DNA of 9,389 bases, taken from assembly GCA_002509325.1 (NCBI GenBank), contig DADO01000011.1, positions 1-9,389 of the forward strand, read 5' to 3'. Source of the stretch: Methanosarcina sp. UBA402 (GTDB lineage: Archaea > Halobacteriota > Methanosarcinia > Methanosarcinales > Methanosarcinaceae). The notes under the pieces were generated by a model. The model was not told the origin of the DNA. It saw nothing but the letters and a program-made list of their open reading frames with translations, and did no database searches. Positions 1-5,689 of this stretch are shown here, one piece after another. The stretch's first letter is position 1. Every line of letters begins with the position of its first letter. The translations under genes and the position numbers were made by a program.

Positions 1-54
1 AAATTAACATAAATGCTTTTAAACAGATTTAGGAATGATTGGAGATAAAAATAA

Positions 55-822
55 ATGGAACAGTTTTTAATAACCCCCGCAGCAGGGAAAAGATTAATCG
101 CAAAAGCTCTGGTAAAACATCCAGCAGTAAATGAATCTCTTGCATCTGGAACCATTGTTATAATTGCTGGAACCACAAATGGTTACGTGGCCGAAGAAAT
201 ATTGTCTTTTATAGGTCAAGTGGAAAATTTTTCAAGAAAAAGATTCTTCAGGGGTGTTGTACTGCCTCCTGACGGTCCTGTAACCAGTTCCGGGCGTATT
301 AAAGATGAAACTGTTTTTCCAGGAGATGTAGTAATTAAAAATGGTATCTGGAAGCAGGGGGAAACAATTTTTAACGTTGTAGATGATTTGAAGGAAGGAG
401 ACGTGATTTTAAAGGGTGTTAATGCGTTGAACCTTCCAAAAGGACAGGCAGGCATTTACATTGGAGATCCGCACTGTGGAACTATTGGTGCATCGATTCA
501 GGCAGTTGTAGGCCGACGCGTCAGACTGATACTTCCTGCAGGACTTGAAAAACGTGTTTACGCTGATTTAAATGATTTAGCACGGAAATTAAATGCTCCA
601 GGTTCGCATGGGCCTCGTTTATTACCTGTAGCTGGTGAAATTGTCACTGAAATCGAAGCCATTTCACTTCTTACTGGTGCAAGTGCAGAACAGGTTGCAG
701 GCGGTGGAGTAAGTGGAGCTGAGGGCGCTATCTGGCTTGCAGTAGATGGAAACGATGAACAGATTAAATCTACAAAGAAATTATTAAATTCTATTATTAG
801 AGAGCCCAATTTTGAGTTTTAA
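55..822 (+). CDS. Conserved-looking hypothetical protein, 255 aa
   Basis: I do not recognise the family, and assign no function. The protein is soluble-looking, with no signal peptide or convincing membrane segment. Residues 31-50 form a hydrophobic strand leading into a Gly/Thr turn (GTIVIIAGTTNGYVAEE). The middle holds a GIYIGDPHCGTIGAS stretch with the only cysteine, C141, next to H140, followed by a basic strand (GRRVRLILPAG, 153-163). Near the C-terminus is a glycine-rich VAGGGVSGAEGAIWLAV segment (214-230). Such Gly-rich loops often bind phosphate or a cofactor, but that is only inference here. The ATG at 55 has a GGAG at 41-44, ten bases upstream. The gene stands alone, and the next intact gene is on the opposite strand. 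Codon use and uninterrupted length make it a confident gene. Confidence 0.9.
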   Translation: MEQFLITPAAGKRLIAKALVKHPAVNESLASGTIVIIAGTTNGYVAEEILSFIGQVENFSRKRFFRGVVLPPDGPVTSSGRIKDETVFPGDVVIKNGIWKQGETIFNVVDDLKEGDVILKGVNALNLPKGQAGIYIGDPHCGTIGASIQAVVGRRVRLILPAGLEKRVYADLNDLARKLNAPGSHGPRLLPVAGEIVTEIEAISLLTGASAEQVAGGGVSGAEGAIWLAVDGNDEQIKSTKKLLNSIIREPNFEF

Positions 823-827
823 CTTGA

Positions 828-1046
828 AACAAATTCATTGGCCATCGATTCAAGGAAGGTGGTGCAAAAAATCTGACTTTGTTACAAAATCAGTGTAAAC
901 CTTCACAATTAGGAAAAATAATCTCATCACCGGGAAAAAGGTACACAAAAGCAAGAATTATAGTATCAAACTACGGAAATAGAATTTTTGCACCACAACC
1001 AGATAATTTCACCTACAAAGTGTTTCCATTTAAAGGAATTAGATAG
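828..1046 (+). pseudogene. Open frame without a start codon, probable gene remnant
   Basis: Seventy-three sense codons run from just after a TGA (825-827) to a TAG at 1044-1046 with no ATG or GTG near the front. The only candidate start is a TTG at 879, with no good SD. The C-terminal two thirds reads like a real protein (GKIISSPGKRYTKARIIVSNYG, then IFAPQPDNFTYKVFPFKGIR), with basic residues alternating with hydrophobic ones. I recognise no family. It may be the 3' end of a gene whose front was lost, or a chance open frame. Two 12-bp inverted repeat arms (859-870, 985-996) fall inside it. Confidence 0.3.
859..996. repeat. 12-bp inverted repeat, arms 114 bases apart
   Basis: GTGGTGCAAAAA at 859-870 is the exact reverse complement of TTTTTGCACCAC at 985-996. 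The arms could be the ends of a small non-autonomous element of about 138 bp. I saw no obvious target-site duplication beside the arms, and a chance match of this length in a 9-kb window is not very rare. Confidence 0.35.
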
Positions 1047-1073
1047 CATGGCGCTACCTTTAATTTCCTTTTT
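1032..1073 (+). terminator. Imperfect hairpin with following T-rich tract
   Basis: AAAGGAATTAGATAGC (from 1032) can pair with GCTACCTTTAATTTCCTTT (to 1071) with one bulge and one internal mismatch region. The loop is short and is followed by TTTTATTTCATT. It lies between a plus-strand remnant and the convergent toxin gene, the expected place for a terminator. The TAG of the remnant lies within the stem. Confidence 0.35.
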
Positions 1074-1155
1074 ATTTCATTATATCCTTAGAATAGATTT
1101 TTTGCAACGGAACCAGTGCAGGACTGTATTTAATAGGAAAAGCAGGAAGTGAAAA

Positions 1156-1422
1156 TTAAAGACGGCCATATTTTTTGTGCGCTTGCTCCTGTGTTAAAAA
1201 TTCATAAACATAAACTTCCTTTTTTTCAGAATTAATCCTATACATAGCCCTAAAACTTCCAATTCGTAAGCGGTAAATCTCTTCTTTATAACCTTCAATT
1301 TTGCTTTTATTCCCACCTGGGAAGGGGTCATTAAGCTCTTTTAGAGCTGCTTTAATTTGGTCTCTCCGACTCGAAGGAATGTCATTAAGGGCTTTCGGAT
1401 GAATCAGGACTTTAAAGGCCAT
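1156..1422 (-). CDS. RelE/ParE-superfamily toxin of a type II toxin-antitoxin pair
   Basis: This 88-residue protein has the RelE fold signature. An N-terminal strand (FKVLIHPKAL, 3-12) is followed by a two-helix hairpin (residues 16-32). A conserved Gly/Lys segment leads into the core YRLRIGSFRAMYRI (50-63), whose Arg51, Arg53 and Arg58 and Tyr61 sit where family members bind and cut RNA. The last strand and tail (VYVYEFLTQEQAHKKYGRL) carry further basic residues and Tyr85. Family members of this kind usually cleave mRNA at the ribosome, while ParE-like members poison gyrase. The arginine-rich core favours RNase activity, but that is inference. I place the start at the ATG at 1422; a TTG at 1425 is also in frame. 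The start overlaps the antitoxin's last 11 bases, giving antitoxin-first order and translational coupling. Confidence 0.85.
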   Translation of the reverse strand: MAFKVLIHPKALNDIPSSRRDQIKAALKELNDPFPGGNKSKIEGYKEEIYRLRIGSFRAMYRINSEKKEVYVYEFLTQEQAHKKYGRL

Positions 1423-1627
1423 CAATGCTCACAAACTCGTCTCTGTGTTCTTTGATGAATTCGTCTGCTTCCTCTGCAAGCCTGTCTATTCTCGATTTGT
1501 ATTCATGGTCTTTGTATTCTCTGATTAACTTTTCAATTACTGCGTTGTAGTCATCGCCCATAGAACCGATTCTTTTTAATTCGTCCCTGGTTTGTTTGGT
1601 TACTTGAATAGTCGTTGTCTCTGACAT
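1412..1627 (-). CDS. Ribbon-helix-helix-type antitoxin partner of the RelE-like toxin
   Basis: This 71-residue protein starts MSETTTIQVTKQTRDELKRIG, a typical ribbon-helix-helix layout. A short beta strand (4-10) pairs in a dimer to read DNA. It is followed by helix 1 (TRDELKRI), a Gly-containing turn (GSMGDDY) and helix 2 (NAVIEKLIREY). The acidic helical C-terminus (EEADEFIKEHRDEF) is the part that would wrap and neutralise the toxin. Longer in-frame starts reach to 1693, but I choose the ATG at 1627 because a TATA box (1651-1660, read on the minus strand) lies about 27 bases upstream. That makes the mRNA leaderless or nearly so, and there is no SD. It overlaps the toxin start by 11 bases. 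Confidence 0.85.
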   Translation of the reverse strand: MSETTTIQVTKQTRDELKRIGSMGDDYNAVIEKLIREYKDHEYKSRIDRLAEEADEFIKEHRDEFVSIDGL

Positions 1628-1645
1628 AATAACTACTATAGCCAT

Positions 1646-1672
1646 CATGATATTTATAACTACAATATCATG
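1646..1672 (-). promoter_or_regulatory. TA operon promoter with operator-like inverted repeat
   Basis: CATGATATT (1646-1654) and AATATCATG (1664-1672) are perfect 9-bp inverted arms separated by nine bases. Read on the minus strand, the left arm and spacer contain GTTATAAATA, a good archaeal TATA box placed to start transcription close to the antitoxin ATG at 1627. An inverted repeat over the TATA box is what autoregulation by a ribbon-helix-helix antitoxin dimer would need. The repeat and TATA are seen; the binding is inferred. Confidence 0.6.
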
Positions 1673-1728
1673 CCAAAATTTTATTATAATCACCTGATCA
1701 TAAAACGTAGAATACCTTAAGCGGAGGA

Positions 1729-2011
1729 ATTAAAATTTTCGAAAACGCAAAGACCGAGAAGATAAACATACGAAAACGGAAAATGCCCTTATTGCGAGTC
1801 CGAGAACATTGGTAACGTTATTGAATGTCCAGATTATAACTATGTTTTTGAATCTGAATGTGGAGAAGGCGCAGCTTGCAAATATTGTGTACAGGAGAAT
1901 TTTGAGGGTTTTAATTTCAAAGAAGGATACATTTTTTCGGTGGATAAATATAGGAAACCTCTAGGTACACAAACCACATTAGAAGATAATTTCCATGACG
2001 AGTCTCAATAA
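1729..2011 (+). pseudogene. Cysteine-rich zinc-finger-like gene, start lost and frameshifted
   Basis: A strongly protein-like frame from 1766 to a TAA at 2009-2011 encodes 81 residues with two Cys-x2-Cys pairs, CPYC (1784-1795) and CKYC (1877-1888), plus two more cysteines between them. This would suit one or two zinc sites. The C-terminal part (NFKEGYIFSVDKYRKPLGT) is also well formed. A TAA at 1763-1765 closes this frame upstream. The adjoining frame supplies a plausible N-terminus (IKIFENAKTEKINI, 1729-1770), and one frameshift near 1770 would join the two. A GGAGG at 1723-1727 stands seven bases before the ATT at 1735, where an ATG would be expected. So start and frame both look damaged, or the gene uses a non-standard start plus frameshift. 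The function is unknown; small zinc-ribbon proteins are common in Methanosarcina. Confidence 0.6.
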
Positions 2012-2073
2012 AGAAACTTATCTCTTTCTTCGTTTTCCGAAAGACACACGGGGACTCAAGAAAGATGACGATC

Positions 2074-2165
2074 ACTATATAAAAATATAGTCAAGCCTGC
2101 AACATACCAGCCCAAAGAGTCCATATATAAATAATAACTGAACACACTCGAGTGTTTTTATATAG
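2074..2165 (+). promoter_or_regulatory. TATA boxes and 12-bp palindrome upstream of membrane protein gene
   Basis: Three TATA-like elements occur: CTATATAAAAATATAG at 2074-2090, CATATATAAATA at 2122-2133, and TTTTTATATAG at 2155-2165. A perfect 12-bp palindrome, ACACTCGAGTGT (2144-2155), lies between the last two, close to where transcription from the middle TATA would begin. That suits a repressor site. The stretch 2012-2073 shows nothing I can name. Confidence 0.4.
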
Positions 2166-2215
2166 AAGTGAAAAAGTTAAAGAATTAGAATAAACTATAA
2201 ACTTACTGCAGATCT

Positions 2216-2791
2216 ATGGTTATAAACGATTTAGAGTTGGAATTAATCAAAGGTGTTATTTCATTAGTTGTCACTCTTATAACTCTTCTTCTAGGCTGGA
2301 TTGTGGGCAATAAGATTGCTTATAATATGAGTATTAACCAGAAACACCGTGAGATAGAACTAGATCAATTAAATCAATTCTTTCAGTTATATGGAGAATT
2401 TTTTTCTATCTGGAAATTGTACAACTATCTCTTCGATAACAAACTCGTCAATAATGATATTTGTATTGAATTATTAAAACGTGCTTCGGATGCAGAGGCT
2501 GGAATTGAAGCCATTCTCTTAAAAATTGCATCTGATAAAAAATTATCTGATGAAGATACTAAGACATTAGGTTGTTTTCGCCAATCATATCAACTTCTTC
2601 GGGAATCTATCAGAGATAAGAAGCGAATAAATTGGAATAGCTCAAATCATGAGCAATACAAGTCTTTCAAAACACTCTCTTGTAAAGTTGCTCATATACT
2701 GTCAGAAAATGATAAAGGTCCAACAGAAAAGGAGACTATTGATAATTTTTGCGAAATAACAAATAATAAATGGGAAAGAAAATGGTATTAA
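2216..2791 (+). CDS. Single-pass membrane protein of unknown function, 191 aa
   Basis: One clear transmembrane helix near the N-terminus (about residues 11-33, rich in Ile, Leu and Val, ending GWIVGNKIAY) is followed by a mostly helical, charged soluble domain. Basic residues after the helix (K33, K43, H44, R45) predict a cytoplasmic C-terminal domain. An aromatic stretch QLNQFFQLYGEFFSIWKLYN (50s-60s) opens that domain, and the rest alternates acidic and basic helices. Proteins with this layout, one TM helix plus a helical cytoplasmic domain, occur as accessory genes in many genomes. I recognise no named family and assign no job. No SD precedes the ATG. The gene has its own promoter elements and is followed by an oligo-T terminator, so it is probably monocistronic. 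Its AT-rich codon use (AAA, TTA, ATA) matches the surrounding accessory region. Confidence 0.8.
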   Translation: MVINDLELELIKGVISLVVTLITLLLGWIVGNKIAYNMSINQKHREIELDQLNQFFQLYGEFFSIWKLYNYLFDNKLVNNDICIELLKRASDAEAGIEAILLKIASDKKLSDEDTKTLGCFRQSYQLLRESIRDKKRINWNSSNHEQYKSFKTLSCKVAHILSENDKGPTEKETIDNFCEITNNKWERKWY

Positions 2792-2825
2792 CTATATTCT
2801 TGACTCCAAAAACCACAAAAAACAC

Positions 2826-2834
2826 TTTTTTTTT
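2826..2834 (+). terminator. Oligo-T terminator after the membrane protein gene
   Basis: Nine consecutive T residues lie 35 bases after the TAA at 2789-2791, preceded by an A/C-rich stretch without a stable hairpin. This is the usual archaeal U-tract terminator. Confidence 0.6.
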
Positions 2835-2971
2835 CTATCGTCTAAAAATTTATTCAAAATATACTGTAGGAATATGGGTTTTTCTTTGATTGCCGTAAAT
2901 GGGGTAATAAGAACTCATTTAAAATAGTAACCTTATTTTATAAATTCCCTGGAAATTTCCTAAAAGCTTCT

Positions 2972-3059
2972 TAATTGCTTCCTAGTATTTCCTACGTTAG
3001 GAAGCAATTAGGATGCTAGGAAGATATAGGAAGTTTCTTATCAAATTGCTTCCTAACGT
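2972..3059. repeat. Three-armed inverted repeat allowing two alternative hairpins
   Basis: Arm 1, TAATTGCTTCCTA (2972-2984), is the reverse complement of TAGGAAGCAATTA (2998-3010). The same second arm, taken as ACGTTAGGAAGCAATT (2994-3009), is a perfect 16-bp reverse complement of AATTGCTTCCTAACGT (3044-3059). Arm 2 can therefore pair with arm 1 or arm 3, but not both. Arm 3 ends six bases before the ATG at 3066. The core TTAGGAAGCAAT also recurs inside the following gene at 3198-3209. Confidence 0.75.
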
Positions 3060-3065
3060 CTTCCT

Positions 3066-3314
3066 ATGCCCCCAGAAGAGAAACAGAAAATCAATGTATG
3101 GATTGGAAGCCTCTGGAAGCAAATAGAAAGCCTCGAGTATAATAGCCCCACGAAGGCCACAATAGCAGCCTTTGAAGCGTTGGTATTGCAAGAAACTTTA
3201 GGAAGCAATCAGGAAGCTTTAGGAAGCTCACAGGAAAGGGAAGACTTCTCTACATGCTTTTTTATAATATCTTCTTTGTTATATTTCTGTTCAAGTCAGC
3301 CGTCTTCTTTTTAA
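3066..3314 (+). CDS. Short hypothetical protein with heptapeptide repeats, possibly truncated
   Basis: The first 60 residues look genuinely coding: MPPEEKQKINVWIGSLWKQ, then a helical segment (SPTKATIAAFEALVLQ) and two heptad units, QETLGSN and QEALGSS, followed by QERE. The units come from a 21-base tandem repeat (about 3189-3230) built on TTAGGAAGC. After residue 60 the composition changes abruptly to Phe/Ser/Cys-rich (STCFFIISSLLYFCSS), which looks like out-of-frame or formerly non-coding sequence. I suspect a longer repeat protein that lost its original C-terminus. No SD precedes the ATG, and an upstream in-frame TAA (3054-3056) rules out extension beyond the hairpins. The function is unknown, and a repeat artefact is a real alternative. 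Confidence 0.5.
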   Translation: MPPEEKQKINVWIGSLWKQIESLEYNSPTKATIAAFEALVLQETLGSNQEALGSSQEREDFSTCFFIISSLLYFCSSQPSSF

Positions 3315-3344
3315 TCTCTTAACATCTGCATCTAGTAGATAGTT

Positions 3345-3782
3345 ATGAGCTTTAACACCTTAACCCTAGATTGCACCTGCGGAAAGTGCAATTATAGCTG
3401 GAAAGCTAGAACTGAAGAAGCCCCTAAGAAGTGCCCTTCATGCGGGAGTATGGCGTGGAATTCCGGATCAAGGAAGTTTACTTCTATACTTGCCAGGGCA
3501 GGCCAAACTATGCCTGACAATTCCAGGGAGTTTTGCATACTTGAATTACTGACACATCCAGGCGATAAAACTTCTGATATTTTTTATTTGAGTGCAGACT
3601 CTATTAAAACTTATTTCAATAGGGTTAGAATGCCAGGAGGCAGTGTGATACTGTTTTATGGAGAGTTCGAGATAGGAGAGGACAAGGTTCTTTATATCAA
3701 AGATTTGAAGCTTGCTTACTGCCATGAGCGGGCTTTCAGGGCTTACAATTCCTTGAATCTGATTTATCAGAAGAGACTATAA
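3345..3782 (+). CDS. Zinc-ribbon protein of unknown function, 145 aa
   Basis: The N-terminal 35 residues form a classical zinc ribbon: CTCGKC (C10, C12, C15), a 14-residue spacer with KARTEEAPKK, then CPSC (C30, C33). The C12/C15/C30/C33 set would bind one Zn2+. The remaining about 110 residues are a mixed alpha/beta domain (IYQKRL at the end; strands such as GSVILFYGEFEI and KVLYIKDLKL) that I cannot name. Zinc ribbons of this size often bind nucleic acid or mediate protein contacts, but nothing here shows which. No obvious SD lies directly upstream of the ATG at 3345, and the interval after the preceding gene is only 30 bases. Co-transcription with it is possible. Confidence 0.8.
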   Translation: MSFNTLTLDCTCGKCNYSWKARTEEAPKKCPSCGSMAWNSGSRKFTSILARAGQTMPDNSREFCILELLTHPGDKTSDIFYLSADSIKTYFNRVRMPGGSVILFYGEFEIGEDKVLYIKDLKLAYCHERAFRAYNSLNLIYQKRL

Positions 3783-3820
3783 ACTTTCCATATTTCTTTA
3801 TAATTTTTTTGTAAAGTTTA
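3780..3820 (+). terminator. Hairpin with T-run; TATA box for the lipoprotein gene
   Basis: TAAACTTT (3780-3787) pairs with AAAGTTTA (3813-3820) around a loop that contains seven T residues (3804-3810), right at the stop of the zinc-ribbon gene. The same loop has TTTATAAT (3797-3804), placed to start transcription about 70 bases before the lipoprotein ATG. So the stretch may end one transcript and begin the next. Confidence 0.4.
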
Positions 3821-3898
3821 GTCAGCAGACCCAGGACAAAATAAAAAAGTTTAAAGACATTGTTTTCTTCTTTCTTTTTACTAAAGGAGAAAAGAACA

Positions 3899-4441
3899 AT
3901 GAATAAAACTCAGAAAGCTATAGCAATACTTCTTATCATTGCTGCTGTAGTCTTTGTTGCTGGATGTTCTAGTCAATCATCAACCCAAAAGACGACGGAC
4001 AATGCAGGCAGACCTGCAGAGGAGCACCCAGACCAGAGCAAGGAATGGATGCAGAAAACAAGCTCCGATGCAGAAAATATATCCAGTGCTGCAAACAAAC
4101 TTGCAACCGTTCTAAGTAATCCAGAAGATCTATCGCAAATAACAGCTCTTACAACGTACATTATCACGGAATCCAACAAATCACGCTATGATAGCGCATT
4201 TTATTATCATGATGATGACCTGGAGCCAGCAGTACAGAAATATGCTGATATGATGAGCTCTTATGGAGCTTTTGCAAAGCGGATAGACATGTCTATCGAA
4301 CATCTTAACGCAGGAAACCAAGTAGCAGCTGAAGTCACAATAGAAGACGCTGCAGAATCCCTAACGAGAGGAAACAAATACTATGCAGAGTATAAAACAA
4401 TGATAGAAGATTTTAAGAAAAAACATCCTGAGATGGCTTAA
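3899..4441 (+). CDS. Secreted lipoprotein, 180 aa, unknown function
   Basis: The protein starts MNKTQKAIAILLIIAAVVFVAGC, a signal peptide with a basic N-region, a hydrophobic core and a VAGC lipobox whose Cys23 would carry the lipid anchor. A Ser/Thr/Gln-rich linker follows (residues 24-50), then a largely helical domain of about 130 residues with EWMQKTSSDAENISSAANKLA and a DDDLEPAVQKYADMMSSYG segment. It should sit on the outer face of the cell membrane. Small helical lipoproteins like this are numerous in Methanosarcina, and I cannot assign a ligand or partner. The ATG at 3899 is preferred to an in-frame ATG at 3860 because GGAG (3886-3889) lies nine bases upstream and the signal peptide begins there. 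T-rich sequence after the stop (4446-4467, 4496-4503) probably ends transcription. Confidence 0.85.
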   Translation: MNKTQKAIAILLIIAAVVFVAGCSSQSSTQKTTDNAGRPAEEHPDQSKEWMQKTSSDAENISSAANKLATVLSNPEDLSQITALTTYIITESNKSRYDSAFYYHDDDLEPAVQKYADMMSSYGAFAKRIDMSIEHLNAGNQVAAEVTIEDAAESLTRGNKYYAEYKTMIEDFKKKHPEMA

Positions 4442-4907
4442 TATCTTCTTTTTACTATTTCTTTTTTATAACTATCTAACTGTCCAAAGAGCTAATTTTT
4501 TTTGTTGTATGTTGTTGATATTCGACAAACAGTATAAAGGATTTGCACCGGATTGGGTTTGAAGTTAGCGAACATTCTCGACTGAGCAAAGCGACAATTA
4601 TTTTCACAACAAAATATTTTAATCGCATTTGTCTTTAAGTTTCTTGGTATTTATTTAAACACAGTTAAATAATATTAATTAATATTATTCTTTCATCATG
4701 TAATCAATAACAGTATACTGTAATACTACTATACTTATTCTAAGGGCATATATGGGCACTATATCCCATCTAATGCAACTTACCTGCACCTCTTCTATAA
4801 GCTATCTTTGTTGTAGTACTCCCATTATTCAGAAATGATCTATATGTAACGTTTACAGAATATCCCAGGATATCCCAAGACTTGAGGCAACTATTGAAGG
4901 ACTTCAT
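4442..4907. other. Gene-free AT-rich gap with palindromes and T-tracts
   Basis: I see no convincing gene in these 466 bases. They hold T-tracts that can terminate the lipoprotein transcript (eight Ts at 4496-4503), a GC-richer patch at about 4545-4600 that looks unlike its surroundings but matches nothing I know, a 22-bp palindrome (4668-4689), a 12-bp palindrome ACAGTATACTGT (4710-4721), and a TATA-like CATATATGGG near 4747. The patch could be residue of a mobile element; I have no direct support for that. Confidence 0.5.
4668..4689. repeat. Perfect 22-bp AT-only palindrome
   Basis: The sequence reads identically on both strands from 4668 to 4689, with half-site AATAATATTAA. All bases are A or T, so chance formation is more likely than for mixed sequence. 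A dimeric regulator site, a cruciform or an unwinding element are possible. ACAGTATACTGT follows 20 bases later. Confidence 0.55.
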
Positions 4908-5096
4908 ATGTTACTCCAGGAGAAGGACGAAAGAATCAATGAGCTGAAGAGGGAAGCGGAAACATTAGGAGTATTCGCGCATTACTTCAAATCCCTGGAG
5001 TATAAGAGATTAGAGGCCAACACAGAAGAGAGGGAGATAGTAAGCAGGCCAAAGAAGAGAGGCCAGCCAGGGAACCCAGAAGGGCCCAGACAGTGA
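4908..5096 (+). CDS. Small coiled-coil protein with basic tail, 62 aa
   Basis: The sequence begins MLLQEKDERINELKREAETLG, a strong coiled-coil heptad pattern. It is followed by an aromatic patch (VFAHYFKSLEYKRLE) and a basic, Pro/Gly-rich tail (RPKKRGQPGNPEGPRQ) that could touch nucleic acid. AAGGA at 4897-4901 is a suitable SD, six bases before the ATG. The same frame stays open upstream to 4839 and continues the coiled-coil pattern (IPRLEATIEGLH), so this may be the C-terminal part of a once longer protein, or may start at a non-standard codon. The stop TGA overlaps the GTG of the next gene (GTGA, 5093-5096), which strongly suggests the two are made together. I know no family name for it. 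Such coiled-coil proteins are common in plasmid- or virus-derived regions. Confidence 0.6.
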   Translation: MLLQEKDERINELKREAETLGVFAHYFKSLEYKRLEANTEEREIVSRPKKRGQPGNPEGPRQ

Positions 5097-5227
5097 AGGG
5101 AGAGAAAGAGATTATCCGGAAGGCTTGCAAGAATTGCGGAGAAGTGTTTGATACTTACAACGATAAAAAAGAAACATGCTCCGATAAGTGCAGGTCTGCC
5201 TATTCCAGAAGGAAAGCAGTAAATTGA
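5093..5227 (+). CDS. 44-residue zinc-finger protein, GTG start, coupled to upstream gene
   Basis: The frame from the GTG at 5093 to the TGA at 5225-5227 encodes 44 residues with a compact four-cysteine finger: CKNC (C12, C15), a 13-residue spacer (GEVFDTYNDKKET), then CSDKC (C29, C33). A basic tail RSAYSRRKAVN follows. The Cys-x2-Cys / Cys-x3-Cys pattern with a Tyr-Ser-Arg-Arg-Lys tail is a recognisable small finger seen in phage, plasmid and chromosomal orphan proteins, where it probably binds nucleic acid. The GTG overlaps the previous stop by four bases, giving translational coupling. AAGGG/GGAG-like purines upstream (5080-5084) may help initiation. The gene is below most length cut-offs, so it is easily missed. 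The family placement is from memory of the motif, not a search. Confidence 0.65.
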   Translation: MKGEKEIIRKACKNCGEVFDTYNDKKETCSDKCRSAYSRRKAVN

Positions 5228-5284
5228 ATATAATTGAATATTAATCTAAAAACAAATACTCTAATTTTATATACCTGCGGCAAC

Positions 5285-5293
5285 TTTATAAAT
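5285..5293 (+). promoter_or_regulatory. TATA box for the 114-aa gene
   Basis: TTTATAAAT lies about 55 bases before the ATG at 5345, predicting a leader of roughly 30 bases. A second TATA-like ATTTTATATAC occurs at about 5262-5272. Confidence 0.45.
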
Positions 5294-5344
5294 TATTGTA
5301 CTTTTTTAGTAGACGTAACTGGTAGATTGGAAAGTGAGAAATAA

Positions 5345-5689
5345 ATGAATACACATATTAAACCAGAAGTAGAGCATGGATGCTTTTTAATTTTTGATGA
5401 GAAAAGTCAAATCTTAATTGATACTTTAACTCCAGACATCACCGGACTTGAGCTACACGTCACTTGTGAGCGCCACAAACTATCTGTTAATTCTCAATAT
5501 GTCTCCATTGATAATGATGAAGCATGGGACTTAATGACAGGACATAGTGAAAACCCATTTGATTCACCGTTACAAAAAAAGGCTGATAGTGTAAGAGATA
5601 CTGCCATGTATGTATCTCAGGAATGGCAGCGAGATGAAATTGATATTCTTCTTAAACATGTGGTGCTGTGTGAAAACTTGAAAGAGTGA
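5345..5689 (+). CDS. Hypothetical protein, 114 aa
   Basis: I do not recognise this protein. It is acidic and soluble-looking, with two opening beta strands (GCFLIFDEKSQILIDTL, 12-28) and a further strand pair around GLELHVTCERHKLSV (34-48). An Asp/Glu-rich helical C-terminal half includes SVRDTAMYVSQEWQRDEIDILLKHVVL. Three cysteines (C13, C41, C111) are scattered and do not form a finger. The ATG has a weak SD-like GTGAG (5334-5338) six bases upstream. A TATA box stands about 55 bases before the start, so it probably has its own promoter. It converges on the sudBA operon, with a structured 326-base gap between them. Small orphan proteins of this kind are typical of accessory DNA. Confidence 0.7.
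   Translation: MNTHIKPEVEHGCFLIFDEKSQILIDTLTPDITGLELHVTCERHKLSVNSQYVSIDNDEAWDLMTGHSENPFDSPLQKKADSVRDTAMYVSQEWQRDEIDILLKHVVLCENLKE

Noticed and set aside
2997..3191. Minus-strand 64-residue frame across the repeat region
   Set aside because: It is the shadow of the TTAGGAAGC repeats and the opposite gene, with no initiation signal.
2972..3240. CRISPR array
   Set aside because: Repeats are short, occur in both orientations and are irregularly spaced, with no unique spacers of constant length.
4545..4600. Transposase remnant in the GC-richer patch
   Set aside because: Neither strand gives a recognisable transposase stretch, and no paired ends were found around it.
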